The position numbers were made by a program, and so were the translations under genes. From Cladocopium goreaui (lineage: Eukaryota > Sar > Dinophyceae > Suessiales > Symbiodiniaceae): 64,000 nucleotides of DNA. The notes beneath the pieces were generated by a model, which did not search any database, had not been told where the DNA came from, and saw only the letters and a program-made list of their open reading frames with translations. The number at the start of each line of letters is the position of its first letter. Within the stretch, counting starts at the first letter, position 1. This document shows, one piece after another, positions 39,704-49,970 of the stretch. The DNA lies in NCBI GenBank assembly GCA_947184155.2, contig CAMXCT020006179.1, positions 150,001-214,000 on the forward strand, read 5' to 3'.

Positions 39704-41206
39704 TCACCATATATTATAAAGCAATACTGCTTTGATCCCCCGTGCCTGCAAACTCAAAGTCTGAAGTAGCCTAGCAAAACTCGAGTGAAGCCGTTCCACG
39801 TATGGTGCAATTTGCCGCAGTTGCACCAAGCTGACATGTGACGGCAGTGTCACTGGCATTTGCCCCTGGATTTGTTGGAGATGCTGAAGCACTTGATGAT
39901 GCATTTGCAAAGGACGGCCGTTGAAAGGTCGCAAGGCTTCAAGGCAAGTCTGTAGCACAAGCATTTGAAGCCCGGGCGAGAGCCTCATAGCGGCTCGATA
40001 TGCAGCCTCTACAACGAGCTGCGCCGCTTGTGTGGCTGCACTACTTTGTACCTGTCGCAGCCAGAATCCAGCGAGGGCCAGGGATTGTGGCACTGCTTGT
40101 TGTGCTGCGTCCATGGCAGTTGTCTTGAGGCGATGGGCCAAGCGGAAATATCCGATCGAGACATCTGCTGGTTTGTGATTTTCTGCAAGCATCTCGCGCT
40201 CCTCTTCTTCCCAGAAATCTTTCGCTCCAAGCCCGGAGGCCACTGTCATGCTTTTGTTCAAAGCAATGCAAAACCTTGAGAACTCGAAATTCTGAAAGCG
40301 CTTGCTGAGGCGCAAATGAAAGATTTCCTTGCTAACAGCTTCATGAAGGCTTGGAAAGCCTACACCTTTCCACAAGTTAAACTCCAAGATTTCCATTGCA
40401 CGGTGTAGTCGTGGCTCCAACAAGGATGGTGCCTCATCAAGCTGTGGAGCACAATGCAGCAACCCTAAGGCGCTCCACAAGAGATCAACAGAGTCTACAG
40501 CACCTAAAGCCTGTAACTCGCAGCTGTTGCACTCCAGGCTCTCTATCTCTGCCAGCATCGCTGCGCCGGACTGGGCCTGCTGAAAACGTGCAGCATGCAC
40601 ATGAACCTCGTCTCTGCAAGCTGCACTGATTTCAATCAGGGAATTTTCACGCCCATCTGCCATGCCATCGGTGATGGTTCTGTCCAGGTCATGATGAAAG
40701 ACCTGAAGTCTGGACTGCATATCTTTGGCCTGGCCAATGGCCTTGCCACATCGAGGGCATCGCAATCGTGGCGCATCGGTCTCATTGGCCCTAGCTGCAC
40801 TCTTGGCTGCGCGGAAGCGGCGGCAAATAATGCTGGCATCATCGCTGCGTACATCTGCTAGGGCACCGAAAGATTCCGAAACCTCTTGCTGCAGCGCTTG
40901 CCATTGAAGATCGTCCGAAGGCCACTCGTTTGGAAGTGTCCTCACACCACATCTTTGCAACGTCTCAGCTAAGCGCCACAACATTCCCGTGGCTGTCCCA
41001 ACACCTGGGACCTGCTCCTGACAAAAAGTCTCATGTCCCGTCGCAAACTGCACCAAGTCATCGGATGCCTGGCTGTGCTGCTGCAAGAATCGCTCCAAAC
41101 CACTGACATCTTCGTGCCGCCCCAGTTCTTCGGAGATCCACGAGTTCGCTCCAAGCGAGGTGGCCAGAGAGGCAATGAAGGTACCCAAAAACATCCAGCA
41201 ATGCAT
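39704..41206 (-). CDS. Hypothetical 500-residue protein, intact frame
   Basis: The longest clean frame in the window. The frame is open a little upstream, to a stop at a TAG near 41250, so either the ATG at 41204-41206 or a splice acceptor (ATCTAG) starts it. The N-terminus WMFLGTFIASLATSLGA is hydrophobic and could be a signal or membrane segment. Two C-x2-C pairs (LRCPRCGKAIGQ near residue 148 and LECNSCELQAL near 226) could bind one zinc. The rest is Leu/Ala/Gln-rich helix (FQQAQSGAAMLAEIESLE, LQMHHQVLQHLQQIQGQM). I do not recognise the family. Its higher GC and lack of repeats contrast with the flanks. It stops at 39704 (LLYNIW). Confidence 0.5.
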   Translation of the reverse strand: MHCWMFLGTFIASLATSLGANSWISEELGRHEDVSGLERFLQQHSQASDDLVQFATGHETFCQEQVPGVGTATGMLWRLAETLQRCGVRTLPNEWPSDDLQWQALQQEVSESFGALADVRSDDASIICRRFRAAKSAARANETDAPRLRCPRCGKAIGQAKDMQSRLQVFHHDLDRTITDGMADGRENSLIEISAACRDEVHVHAARFQQAQSGAAMLAEIESLECNSCELQALGAVDSVDLLWSALGLLHCAPQLDEAPSLLEPRLHRAMEILEFNLWKGVGFPSLHEAVSKEIFHLRLSKRFQNFEFSRFCIALNKSMTVASGLGAKDFWEEEEREMLAENHKPADVSIGYFRLAHRLKTTAMDAAQQAVPQSLALAGFWLRQVQSSAATQAAQLVVEAAYRAAMRLSPGLQMLVLQTCLEALRPFNGRPLQMHHQVLQHLQQIQGQMPVTLPSHVSLVQLRQIAPYVERLHSSFARLLQTLSLQARGIKAVLLYNIW

Positions 41207-41259
41207 GATACCGAGGCCAACAACAAAAAGCCTTCGGATACTTTCAGCACTCTAGATCA

Positions 41260-41735
41260 CATTGAAATCAATGAACTGGCTTGGACCAAACATCTACGAG
41301 CAAGTCCATGCATCTTGTTTTCCCTCTTTAGTCTAGTAATATTGTCTCTCTTCTGTAAACTTTGGGAGCCTGCTCTACAGCAGCAATTAAGTTTGACTCC
41401 CTCGCACGTACAATGCGCCTCTCACATCACAACAATGTGCAGCAACATGCAACAACTATGTTATATCGTCCTGCATCTAAAGAATTTCCACTGGGCCATC
41501 CAACTTGCAACTTCCCTTTCCAGTCGTACAAGAGATGGTACATGGTACACAATGGTACACTATGACATGCCATGAGAACTTTATTCGTAGAAAGTAGAAA
41601 GACTTTTGAATACCAACTCATCAGCTGCCTGGAGGGAGCGGAGGTTGAGTTGTTCCACCCGGCACCGGATCCTGAATGCCATTGCCAGGAATTATCTCAA
41701 CACGGAAAATACGGATAAAACTTGCCCTCCAAACA
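41260..41735. other. Noncoding stretch; no gene seen
   Basis: Between the 500-residue frame and the direct repeat. Only short shadow frames. Confidence 0.4.
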
Positions 41736-41774
41736 AACGCACGCACACACGCACACACGCACACACACACACAC
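41736..41774 (+). repeat. (CA)n microsatellite
   Basis: CGCACACACGCACACACACA-type repeat directly abutting the left direct repeat. Confidence 0.9.
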
Positions 41775-42200
41775 GACAAGAATGGATCTTTGAATAGATC
41801 CGTCAGGAACTGAGTCCTGTAACATGCAAACCAGCCTAGACAATTAGACCTAAAAAGTAGATCCCTTGGTAGTACTTGTCGAAAACGATGTAGGGCTTCC
41901 AATAATGTCAAACGTAGTCGAAACCAGACTCCAAAAAATGAATAGGATCGTCATGTTGAGAACAGAAAATAAATACCAGATTGCGACAACCGTGAAGTAA
42001 AATTCCGCAGTGCGGTTCTAGGCTTGGCCGCTTGCCATACGAACAGAAATGCAGGTACAGGAATGTGCGTCCACATTCCCTTCCGGCTGGATCCCATAGC
42101 TTCGTTGGCATGGCTAGGGAAACAGCTGCCATGCCCCCTGCATGTAAAGAAGGTAACAACAACAAAAGAAGTTTTAGATGCGTCACACACACACACACAC
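41775..42200 (-). repeat. Terminal direct repeat, left copy (candidate 3' terminal repeat)
   Basis: About 410 bp, from GACAAGAATGGATC to AGAAGTTTTAGATGCGT then (CA)n. Nearly the same as 59933-60363, with a few substitutions and small indels (e.g. AAAAAGTAGATCCC versus AAAGTAGATCCC) and a 10-11 bp difference before (CA)n. Both copies have the same orientation. It starts with a near-palindrome, GGATCTTTGAATAGATCC. Confidence 0.85.
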
Positions 42201-42301
42201 CCTGCCAACGCAGGGTTTTGTCCTTTTTTGGAAGAGCCGACGGGTTCGCGCCTATGGTACAGGAAAGGACCAAGCGTTGCAAATGCAATTGATGCTGATC
42301 C

Positions 42302-43018
42302 TCAATCGGCATCCTCGCGCGACGTGCTGTGTGACGTCATGAGGGTCTGAATCGCGTCAGAAAATGTCATTCGCTGCACCATTCGCCAATGATTTGAAAG
42401 TTCTCCAGATGCCAAAGCTGCCGTCAAACGTTCATGTAGCTGTGTGGCCAGGGCCGCGATGGTCGGCTGCGGTGTCTGGGCGGTGATCGATTCCGTGTCC
42501 AATAGGGAGTGGTCTTCGAAGGGGTTGGTTCCATGTTGCATGGGCACTCCAAAGTAGTGGCGCCAGTAGTCCGCCGTGCGTTGGGACCACTCCCATTGTC
42601 CAGACATAGCATAGAAGAAATGTTCGGGGTCTCTGGTTCTTGAAATTCCGGTTGTCGGTATCTCCATGACGAATAGCTCATGTGTGTTGTTGGAGTGTGT
42701 GAAGATCTTGAAGTGGATCTGGTGAACCAGTCGTTCGCTGAAACGGCCTTGACGAGGAGAGTGAGGGTGGCGATGTTCAGTAGATGGGAACGGAGTCGAA
42801 GGTTGAGGTCCAGTTGAGTACATCCCGGTAGTCGTCAATGAAGTGTTGTCTGCCGGAGAAGATCCCAAGGTCGAAGGGTCCACCGGGTTCCCTTGTGGTG
42901 GATTCAAAGATATCGCCGATGAAGATGCGTCAGAAGGCAATGAAGTGCTCGGAGGAGTTCGTGTATTACTTCCGGGCCAAGCCAAACCAGCTGCATCAGC
43001 GTCGCGCTTGTGCTCCAT
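42302..43018 (-). CDS. Unrecognised element protein (ends ...TSREDAD)
   Basis: A 238-codon minus frame: a Ser/Thr/Pro-rich head, then PRQGRFSERLVHQIHFKIF, HELFVMEIPTTGISRTRDPE, RTADYWRHYFGVPMQHG and PTIAALATQLHERLTAALAS. The composition is good. It is the last frame before the terminal repeat in reading order. It may be structural. No homologue known to me. Confidence 0.45.
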   Translation of the reverse strand: MEHKRDADAAGLAWPGSNTRTPPSTSLPSDASSSAISLNPPQGNPVDPSTLGSSPADNTSLTTTGMYSTGPQPSTPFPSTEHRHPHSPRQGRFSERLVHQIHFKIFTHSNNTHELFVMEIPTTGISRTRDPEHFFYAMSGQWEWSQRTADYWRHYFGVPMQHGTNPFEDHSLLDTESITAQTPQPTIAALATQLHERLTAALASGELSNHWRMVQRMTFSDAIQTLMTSHSTSREDAD

Positions 43019-43384
43019 TGGCAGCAGGAATGAAGTTCAGAGTGGGGCACGGTGCTGAGAAGGAGGCAGGCCGAGGAATAATGATAGCCATTTAGGTCAG
43101 GAGGAGGAAAAATGTAGAAAACATTGGTAGTCAAAAGGTAGAGGACCAATTGAATCAAGTCAATACAGCGGAACAAGCCATGTAAGTAATCAGATGACTC
43201 TGGTAGTGTCATGCGAAGGTCGGTCATACGTGTGTAGTGAAAAAAGAGCGAAGATGCACCTTCAAATTGGTAATATGAAGAAGAAGACGACGAGAAAATG
43301 GAATCCCTTTTATTTTCGCACGTCAATGAAGGATACAATATTCAAACTATGGAAGAATGACGCCCTGTCGTACTTTGTGACGAG

Positions 43385-43759
43385 TCAATCGTAAAATAAA
43401 AGGTTGTTGAGTACCTGGAACAAGTGGTGTAGAGTACATACAGCTATATATTGTCGAATTCGCCAATTCAGGTCGGTACTCCTCCAACAGCTGCATGACA
43501 TGACCGTCCATTCATTGCGGACTTGGAAGACATCCCCGGTAAGGTCAGCGTAGCGAAACTCCAAATCCGAAGGGATCATCCGAATATCCCACTGAGCCCG
43601 AAGTCGTATAGTGAGTTGAGGCCGTAGGTGATTGAACTGGATTGAAGTAGCTTCGTCAGGAGGGCACAATAGGGCCCAGGTGAAAAGAGCTTCAAGTTCT
43701 CCAGCCAATGCGCAGCGAAAATTGTGACCCCTCAAGGCCGCAAAAGAGGCATGATCCAA
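43385..43759 (-). CDS. Unrecognised element reading frame
   Basis: Reads LRGHNFRCALAGELEALFTW, CPPDEATSIQFNHLRPQLTI, RAQWDIRMIPSDLEFRYADL and NEWTVMSCSCWRSTDLNWRI. No stop, mixed composition. The stretch after 43450 (LHHLFQVLNNLLF) may be intron or 3' flank. Confidence 0.4.
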   Translation of the reverse strand: MDHASFAALRGHNFRCALAGELEALFTWALLCPPDEATSIQFNHLRPQLTIRLRAQWDIRMIPSDLEFRYADLTGDVFQVRNEWTVMSCSCWRSTDLNWRIRQYIAVCTLHHLFQVLNNLLFYD

Positions 43760-43813
43760 TTCGCTAGGGTGAGCGGTGAGCTAGCAATTGTAGTGGGGAG
43801 TAGTCCACAATGA

Positions 43814-44089
43814 TCAAAATCGGCCTGTCAGGTGGTGACCAGGTCCAGCATACCAAGAGCAGGTTTGGGTGCCTACCGGGGTTTCGACATAGGTAGTAGC
43901 ACGGTATGGGTGATGCCGAAGGTCTTTTGGAGCCATGGCGTCAAATACGAATCGGATTAAATCAGCTGGGCTGCGGAAAATAATGAATATAATCAGCGAG
44001 CAGCGGTAGTCAATAGAGGAGTGGTTCAAACAAATGACATCGAAGAGAAGTAGTAAATCTTCCGCTTTTTTGAGGGTAAAGGTAGTCAA
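43814..44089 (-). CDS. Short element frame (MAPKDLRHHPYRATT)
   Basis: An ATG near 43937 starts MAPKDLRHHPYRATTYVETP then VGTQTCSWYAGPGHHLTGRF. Its opening resembles those at 45.59 kb (MAPDLISSS) and 53.12 kb (MASQDLISPF). Upstream (44089-43940) is Leu/Ile-rich and could be leader or intron. Confidence 0.3.
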   Translation of the reverse strand: MTTFTLKKAEDLLLLFDVICLNHSSIDYRCSLIIFIIFRSPADLIRFVFDAMAPKDLRHHPYRATTYVETPVGTQTCSWYAGPGHHLTGRF

Positions 44090-44178
44090 CTAAACGCTCG
44101 AGTCGGACATATCAGCTGGGTTGTTCCCGTCTGATCGTGGATGTTCAGCAGAAAATGACGCCGGGGTTGGTTCAGGAG

Positions 44179-44942
44179 TCATATAGGAGTGGTCTGTTTC
44201 AGCCGCGTCCTCGTTGGTGATGAAGGAGGTGTCGAACGCCATGGGGGCCAATATAGTGATGTAGGTGTCCCTTGGGAGTGATGCTGTGCAGAGCGTCCCC
44301 AGCAGGATTGGAGGATGTAGGGGTCGGGGATAACTGTGACTGGTTGTCCAAAGTGTACATTAATGTTCAGGATGAGGGAGTACCGGATGAAGAGCTGTAG
44401 TTGTGGATGACGAGGAAATAGGAGGAACTTCGTAGTGAAGTCGCCACTGGTTAGCAACTGCTCGTAGAACTCTGGGGTCTTGAGAATGTTGAAGGTTGCC
44501 CAAGAAGTTTCGACAGGGCGCCATGTTTCGAGTCCGTCATGAATCCGTTCCAGTATACCCAGAGTTCGGGTTGGTGCGAGGTCATTGGGTAGGTGATCTT
44601 TTTCAGGTATATGGTATGAACGGTCAAGGCCTGAGGTACCGTGCGAGCCGACCGAGGGATAAACGAAACTGACGAAGGATCTTCTCCAATGGCTGGTTGG
44701 TCATGATGAATCTCAGAGGTCAGCATTTCTCGGTAGGTCCCCTGCATGTCTGTATCCGGAAAAGGGGTTGAAGCCATGACGACGGAGATGAACGTGGGTC
44801 GCGAGTTTGTGTTGGAGCCTGAAATATCCGAACAATCAATATAAAACGGTGAGCGGAGATCAAACCATTGGGAAGAGTCAGCGCACAAAGGAATTCCCTC
44901 CAGGACAACTTTTTCTCTTCGGGGTGGGAGTCGCGCGATCAA
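44179..44942 (-). CDS. Unrecognised element protein, two frames
   Basis: First frame 44942-44451: SSQWFDLRSPFYIDCSDISG, MASTPFPDTDMQGTYREMLT, SVSFIPRSARTVPQALTVHT, TSHQPELWVYWNGF. It continues after a shift near 44455 as LLTSGDFTTKFLLFPRHPQL then QLFIRYSLILNINVHFGQPV. The two read as one protein if a base is added. It looks globular and not disordered. Function unknown. Confidence 0.4.
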
Positions 44943-45605
44943 ATGTTCACGGTATGGTCACCATGGTACCTAGGTGAAAAGAATGGATGCCCACGGGGGA
45001 TGCTTTGAATCCGTACCACTAAGCCTGTATCCGATGTGTCAGGCTGTGGGATAAGCGGCAAAGATGAGGTAGACCTATTAGTGAAGGCTTCGAGGTGTTG
45101 ATGAGTCTTGCAGGTAGGGTAGTACCAATCGAGGATGTCAAGGATCGAATGTCGGAGATTATCCAAAATTTGGGTGCCCTGGTCAGTGTCCACCATGAGG
45201 TATATAGAAGTAGTCTGTGGGCTGAAGGTAAATGGATCATCGTTGTGTCATGATATTGATCACCATGGTCTTGAGATCGTCGACAAAGTGTCGGCTGGCA
45301 TCGTCCGGGTAGATGAATTTGTATGCTTGGATGAGGCTCTCATATTCATCAGTGGATAGATTGCCGGCGACTTGTGGTGCCAATATGTTGTAATACGGGT
45401 CGTGGTTGGCGAGTTGCTGCATGGGCTTGAGGTCAATTCTCAGGATGACGGGTCGGTGAGGTGTAGAGGTAGATGGTTTCCATCCCGGTGCTCGGTGAAA
45501 AGGCGACGTACCCGTTGATGAGGACGGAGCCCGTGTCGGAGAGCGCGATCGTGTATAGATGAAGAAATCAAGTCCGGAGCCATGGCGCGTTGCAAACAAT
45601 AACGA
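44943..45605 (-). CDS. Unrecognised element protein (MAPDLISSS start)
   Basis: An ATG at about 45583 gives MAPDLISSSIHDRA. A shift soon after leads to VILRIDLKPMQQLANHDPYY, NLSTDEYESLIQAYKFIYPD and RHFVDDLKTMVINIMTQR. A second shift leads to GTQILDNLRHSILDILDWYY and CKTHQHLEAFTNRSTSSLPL. Strong helical pattern, good codon-like composition. No domain found. Confidence 0.4.
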
Positions 45606-45807
45606 TCAAGGTGGGTACGGAGCGGCATATGTGCAAATCAACCAAGCTCAGGAAATTGTGAACAGAGAGAAAGTATACATGAGAGGAAAACCCCGTGGCA
45701 CAAGTTGTAGAACTTGGAGGTTAAGGAAACTGGTCATTCCGAGCTGCTCGCACACTTTTCTCTTGGCTGGAAGTGTCACAATGGAAGAATAGGTCGAAAC
45801 TGCCCGG

Positions 45808-46119
45808 TCATCCCAACTGGTCCTTGATCTTGTTCCACATCGCTCGGACATCTCGTTCAGGTTTGCCCATCTTGCTGGCGACCACCCGCCATGAGAATCG
45901 GGACTTCTCGTCAGATTTCAGGGTGCGGAGCATCTTTTTCTCTTCATCAGTCCAGGTAGTCGGGGCTAGGAGGACGAGTCGGTGACATCGAAGATTTTCG
46001 TCGGCGTTTTGCCAGGGCCTTCGGAGTTGCCTTTGGTTGACGCTTCTTCGACGGAGTGGAGGAGGCCATAGAGAACTTCGGTGGGGCCGGGATGGCGTCG
46101 GGAATCGGAGCCTCGACAT
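45808..46119 (-). CDS. Myb/SANT-like segment
   Basis: The frame reads APTTWTDEEKKMLRTLKSDE, SRFSWRVVASKMGKPERDVR and AMWNKIKDQLG. Three tryptophans (TTW, FSW, MWN) with a TDEE start and an arginine-rich third helix fit the Myb/SANT/trihelix fold, about 50 residues, which usually binds DNA or histone tails. It follows the frame 46529-45947 (Pro/Ser/Lys-rich head, KPPKFSMASSTPSKKRQP-like) after a one-base shift near 45965. It lies just downstream of the reverse transcriptase, on the same strand. Confidence 0.6.
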   Translation of the reverse strand: MSRLRFPTPSRPHRSSLWPPPLRRRSVNQRQLRRPWQNADENLRCHRLVLLAPTTWTDEEKKMLRTLKSDEKSRFSWRVVASKMGKPERDVRAMWNKIKDQLG

Positions 46120-46529
46120 GTGGGTGAGGGCGTGGTAGGTTGTAGCTCACGAGTTCCTGCATAAAGTTGTCCTCTTCCTCAAGGTCCGGGTGCACCATCG
46201 ATGAACGCGTTGGTGGCGTCTGAGTATTCTGGTAAAAGGTCTTGGGGTTGATTCCATACACCAGTGTTAGGCAACGGGGTTGGCTCGATGTCAGGGATCA
46301 TTGTCGGAGGAAGGAGAGACATAGCCCGATGTAAAGGTAAATAGGCATGGTGGACATCATGAAGAAATTGTTGAAAAACTGGTTCATGAAGAGGAATGGT
46401 CGTCAACGATGAAGAAGAAGCCATGGCGTCGGTATCCGTAGAAGGTGGACGTGGGGAGAAACAATGACTAACGATAAGGCTATAGGAGAACCATACAAGA
46501 GGCGAAGTGAGGGCAACGGGGTTGCTCAA
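45947..46529 (-). CDS. Head of the Myb/SANT-like protein (disordered, basic)
   Basis: An ATG near 46424 starts MASSSSLTTIPLHEPVFQQF then LHDVHHAYLPLHRAMSLLPP. After a shift near 46220 it continues DLEEEDNFMQELVSYNLPRP and SSTPSKKRQPKATPKALAKR, a lysine-rich tract like a nuclear localisation signal. The linker RRKSSMSPTRPPSPDYLD leads into the SANT-like frame. Confidence 0.45.
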
Positions 46530-46577
46530 GGTTGCATGAGTGAGAAGGTTCGGATGCCGCTAACCGGATTGAAGTTT

Positions 46578-48460
46578 TCACCACAGCGAATTAAGATGCA
46601 GGTATCGCCGAAAAGGTTTGGAAGCTGAGATCAAGTCAGGTTCCTTGAATCCTGCAGCTTTGTACAGGCGGTGCAATGCAGCAAAGCCTCGATACTGTTC
46701 AGATTGGGGGTGCGCGCATTTGGCGACCAAAAATATTCGAGAGACGAAGCCTGAAAGTTGGACATCGAGTGGTGAAGCCGAAAATGGCGCCATGACTTGG
46801 TTGGGTAAAAGGCTCGAACTCAACGCAAAAGCCCAGAAATTCTTGGTCTGGTTCTGTTTCAAGAATAATAGGCTTGCCGTAGAACTCTGGGTGGAGGAAG
46901 TTGGCAAAAGCAGGTTCATAGTGCCATGATGGGTCCACAAGGCAGAGGCGGTTGTCTACATAGAGAAGGAGTCTAGATGTCATATCCATCGAGGCCAAGG
47001 TGTCGTAGAAGGTTTGGTACCATATTTCCTCGGAGAGGGCGACGACCATCAAGCAAAACGCTGGGCTAAGTGGGGAGCCCATTGGTGAGCCTCTGATCTG
47101 TTCATAAACAGAGGAGCCAATGGAGAACTGGGTCATCTTCAAGGACATGAGGATGATATGTTCAATGTCACGGATGAAGATCTTGCAGGTAACATTCAAT
47201 GTTCGGCAGGTTCGGCCCTTGACGACATCTCCGGTCGTGTTACCTGTAGTAGGTTTGACAGCAATGATCTCATCCGGGTTGGTGCTCATAGTCGATGAAA
47301 GGTAGTACAAGGTGAGGCGCCAGCTACCCAAAGTGGGTGGTGTCAATGCTGGTGAAGAAGCCCGCGAGGTCCTGGTTGTAAATCTGGGGAGCTGGGATGC
47401 TGTCAAAGTCTGTGTTCTTGAGGAGCTTGATGAGGTCAAAGACGTCTCCTTTGGCTAGATTATGAGGCAAGGCTTTGGGTAAAAGCTGGTATAGATGAGT
47501 TTGGCGATGCAGTTCAGCATTGGTCGAAAAGGTGCTGTGAAGAAACTGACAATTGGGCGGCCAGAGCGAAACTGTTTTTAATTTTCCGTTTTGGAAGGAC
47601 GTAAGCGTTCGGGAGGTCACGTCCAGAGCCAAGGGCCCAAGGGTAAGGTTTGCCAACTTGATTTGTAATCTCGGCGATGGTGTTGTTAGTAATGGTAGCA
47701 GGGCAGGCATCCAGCTTCCGAAAAACCAAGGGGTCGGAGAATGTGTTGGTGAGGCACTCGTAGTAGATCACCGGACAGAAAATTCGTAGGGAAGTGGCTC
47801 GTTTGTCTTCGTTGTGGAACACAGCGTCGGGGAAGAGTTGCTCGAATCGGGTGATGTCCTTGTGCGTGATGTGGTCATGGAGAAAAGCGTTGTGAACTTG
47901 TCGTGATCGATTCCAAAGGTCTTTGATGTCAGAGTGTAACATGGACGGAAGAGAATTCTTTCTGGTCCAGGTAGTAAGGGCTTCCAGGAGTGTTTTGTAG
48001 ATCTCCTTGTGAGGTGGGAAGATCTTGTTCTGCGGGGAGCCCGTCGCGATAGATGTCAGAGGTTTCTCTTGAAATGTCAACGTGTCCCCGTCCAATACAA
48101 GGTGTTGATCTTCAGGAGGCGTTCGGTGAAGATACTGTTGCATGGCAGAACACGTACACGTAGTAGACTCACCATCGGCCCAACGGGTTGCGTGCTCCTT
48201 GTGGTTGCAGAGACTGTCCATGACCGAAGGGTATTTGGTAGTGTTGTACTGTTTGGTCATGTGGGTGTGTGAATTGAGGAGTTTGCGAAGGTCTCGGGTC
48301 CACGTATACGGTGCCAGTAGCCAAGGTGCTCGAAGAGGAGTAGGTTTGCGGACAGGTTTGGCTTTCCAAAATTTCAAAGCTCTGTCAATGGCGTTGATAG
48401 CATATATATTCGTTGAGGTTCACCCAGGTTGTTGGCAAGACGACGAATGAAATAGCATCC
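46578..48460 (-). CDS. Penelope-like reverse transcriptase (frameshifted)
   Basis: Five consecutive minus-strand frames read as one enzyme of about 620 residues. Frame 48377-47580 ends in GSGRDLPNAYVLPKRK. The next gives RSGRPIVSFFTAPFRPML, a classic finger motif. The next gives KALPHNLAKGDVFDLIKLLK then IYNQDLAGFFTSID, motif A with its Asp. Frame 47439-46699 gives QIRGSPMGSPLSPAFCLMVV (motif B) then LLLYVDNRLCL (motif C, with YVDN in place of YVDD) and EPDQEFLGFC. The last gives a thumb-like LHRLYKAAGFKEPDL. Motif B with GSPMGSPLSP is typical of Penelope-like elements. The second catalytic Asp is Asn. At least four one- or two-base shifts are needed. Confidence 0.75.
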
Positions 48461-48489
48461 CTGCATGCGAAGACTGTACGCTTAAAGTT

Positions 48490-48815
48490 ATGTGGGTTTA
48501 CAAATTTATTTGAATTCTAACGTGCTTCTAAACCCTCTATAACGTCTTTATAACCTGCTTGCAAGTATGTAAAGTCTCATAACTTTTCACAAGTAAGTTG
48601 TAACTTCAGGTAGCCGGCTAGGTGAAGTTGTAAATGTTTAGGTAGGATATAAGTTCTTAACGAACTTATCGGAAGTATCTTATCTAAAGATAACTTTTCA
48701 TAACTATGTTAAGAGACTTAACATAAGTTCTTAGCAAAAGTTATCATAAGTTACAGAAAGTTATAAAACGTTAGAAAAAGTTACAAAATGGAATTTGTGC
48801 AGTATGTTTAGATAC
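48490..48815. other. AT-rich stretch with AAGTTAT/TAACTT words
   Basis: Repeated AACTTATCATAAGTTA-type words (also at 50.86-51.0 and 53.27-53.34 kb). No gene. Confidence 0.5.
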
Positions 48816-48949
48816 CTTGAGGAATGTTTTCCGGAAAAAGATAGTTGCAAAGATGCTTTCCCGGAAAGGTTATGGTTCTCAAGAATAAGTTTTTTAAGCG
48901 ACTGAAGTGTGAAAAGAAAGTTCTTGTGTGTGAAAAATTTGATCTGTAA

Positions 48950-49375
48950 AGGTAGTTCCTGTAAAGGATACGGTCTGCAAAGACAGTTCCTGTAAAGGAT
49001 AAGGTTTGCAAAGACAGTTTCTGCAAAGGATATGGTTTCTAAGGACAGTTCCTGCAAAGGATATGTTCTGCAAAGATACTTCCTGAAAAGGATATGTCTC
49101 TGAAGACAGTTCTTGCAAGGGATCTTGCGCTCTGTGTTTTGATATGGACACATCGTGGCATGTGATATAGCTGATTTGCTCAAAACAGTTCCTGAAAAGG
49201 ATCCAGTCTGAAAAGACAGTTCCTGAAAAGGATCCATTCTGAAAAGACAGTTCCTGAAAAGGATCCAGTCTGAAAAGACAGTTCCTGAAAAGGATCCATT
49301 CTGACAAGACAGTTCCTGAAAAGGATGAAGCCTGAAAAGGCAGTTCCTGAAAAGGATCAAGCATGAAAAGACACG
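48950..49375 (+). repeat. Minisatellite of about 30 bp (CAGTTCCTGAAAAGGATCC)
   Basis: Units TCTGAAAAGACAGTTCCTGA followed by AAAGGATCCA repeat perfectly at 49190-49370, with a diverged set (CAGTTCCTGCAAAGGATA) at 48950-49110. Confidence 0.9.
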
Positions 49376-49970
49376 ACTTGTTTTTTTCTTAGAACAAAAC
49401 ATGAATTTATACCACAATGGAGGAGCATTTTCTTTCTGGGATCTACTTATACGAGCTTTTAAACCATTACATTATAAACTACAAGACCATTATTGCTTCA
49501 CATTGTTTTTAGTAGATTTTGCGTGTTGTGAGTTCCAAGTCCTTAGATTAAAAAAAGTCAAAAAAAGAGCTACGAGTGCCCCAAGCTTTTTTTTGTAAAT
49601 TTGAAATTCCATTGCTTGAGGCACTCCTTTATGGAACCCCTATTTTGCGTCATTTGCATTGCAGTTATCTTGCAAATTTATGGTTCATAACGCAAGTTTA
49701 AATTTGCAATGGTTCAGCCATAGTCCGGGTCTAGATATATATATATAGTTTTATTGAAATAATATCACGGTCGAAATTTGGATGGAGAGATTCTCTCCTC
49801 TTGATGTAGCTACCTTCTGGCTAGGTACAACCCCCCAGCAGTACAGAAACTATTATCAAAATATTTATTTCCTTACAAACGCCAAATTTTATAAGATACA
49901 AAAAACTTATCCACATTAAAAATGGCACACATAGAGCTGAAAACCCCAGAAGCACAACTTCAAAATCTAG

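Noticed and set aside
41700..41775. Possible telomere or CRISPR-like repeat
   Set aside because: It is only a (CA)n microsatellite; no spacers and no TTTAGGG-type units.
48760..49417. Leu/Phe/Gln-rich reading frame of about 218 codons
   Set aside because: Created by the 30-bp minisatellite; repeats as FRNCLFRLDPFQEL.
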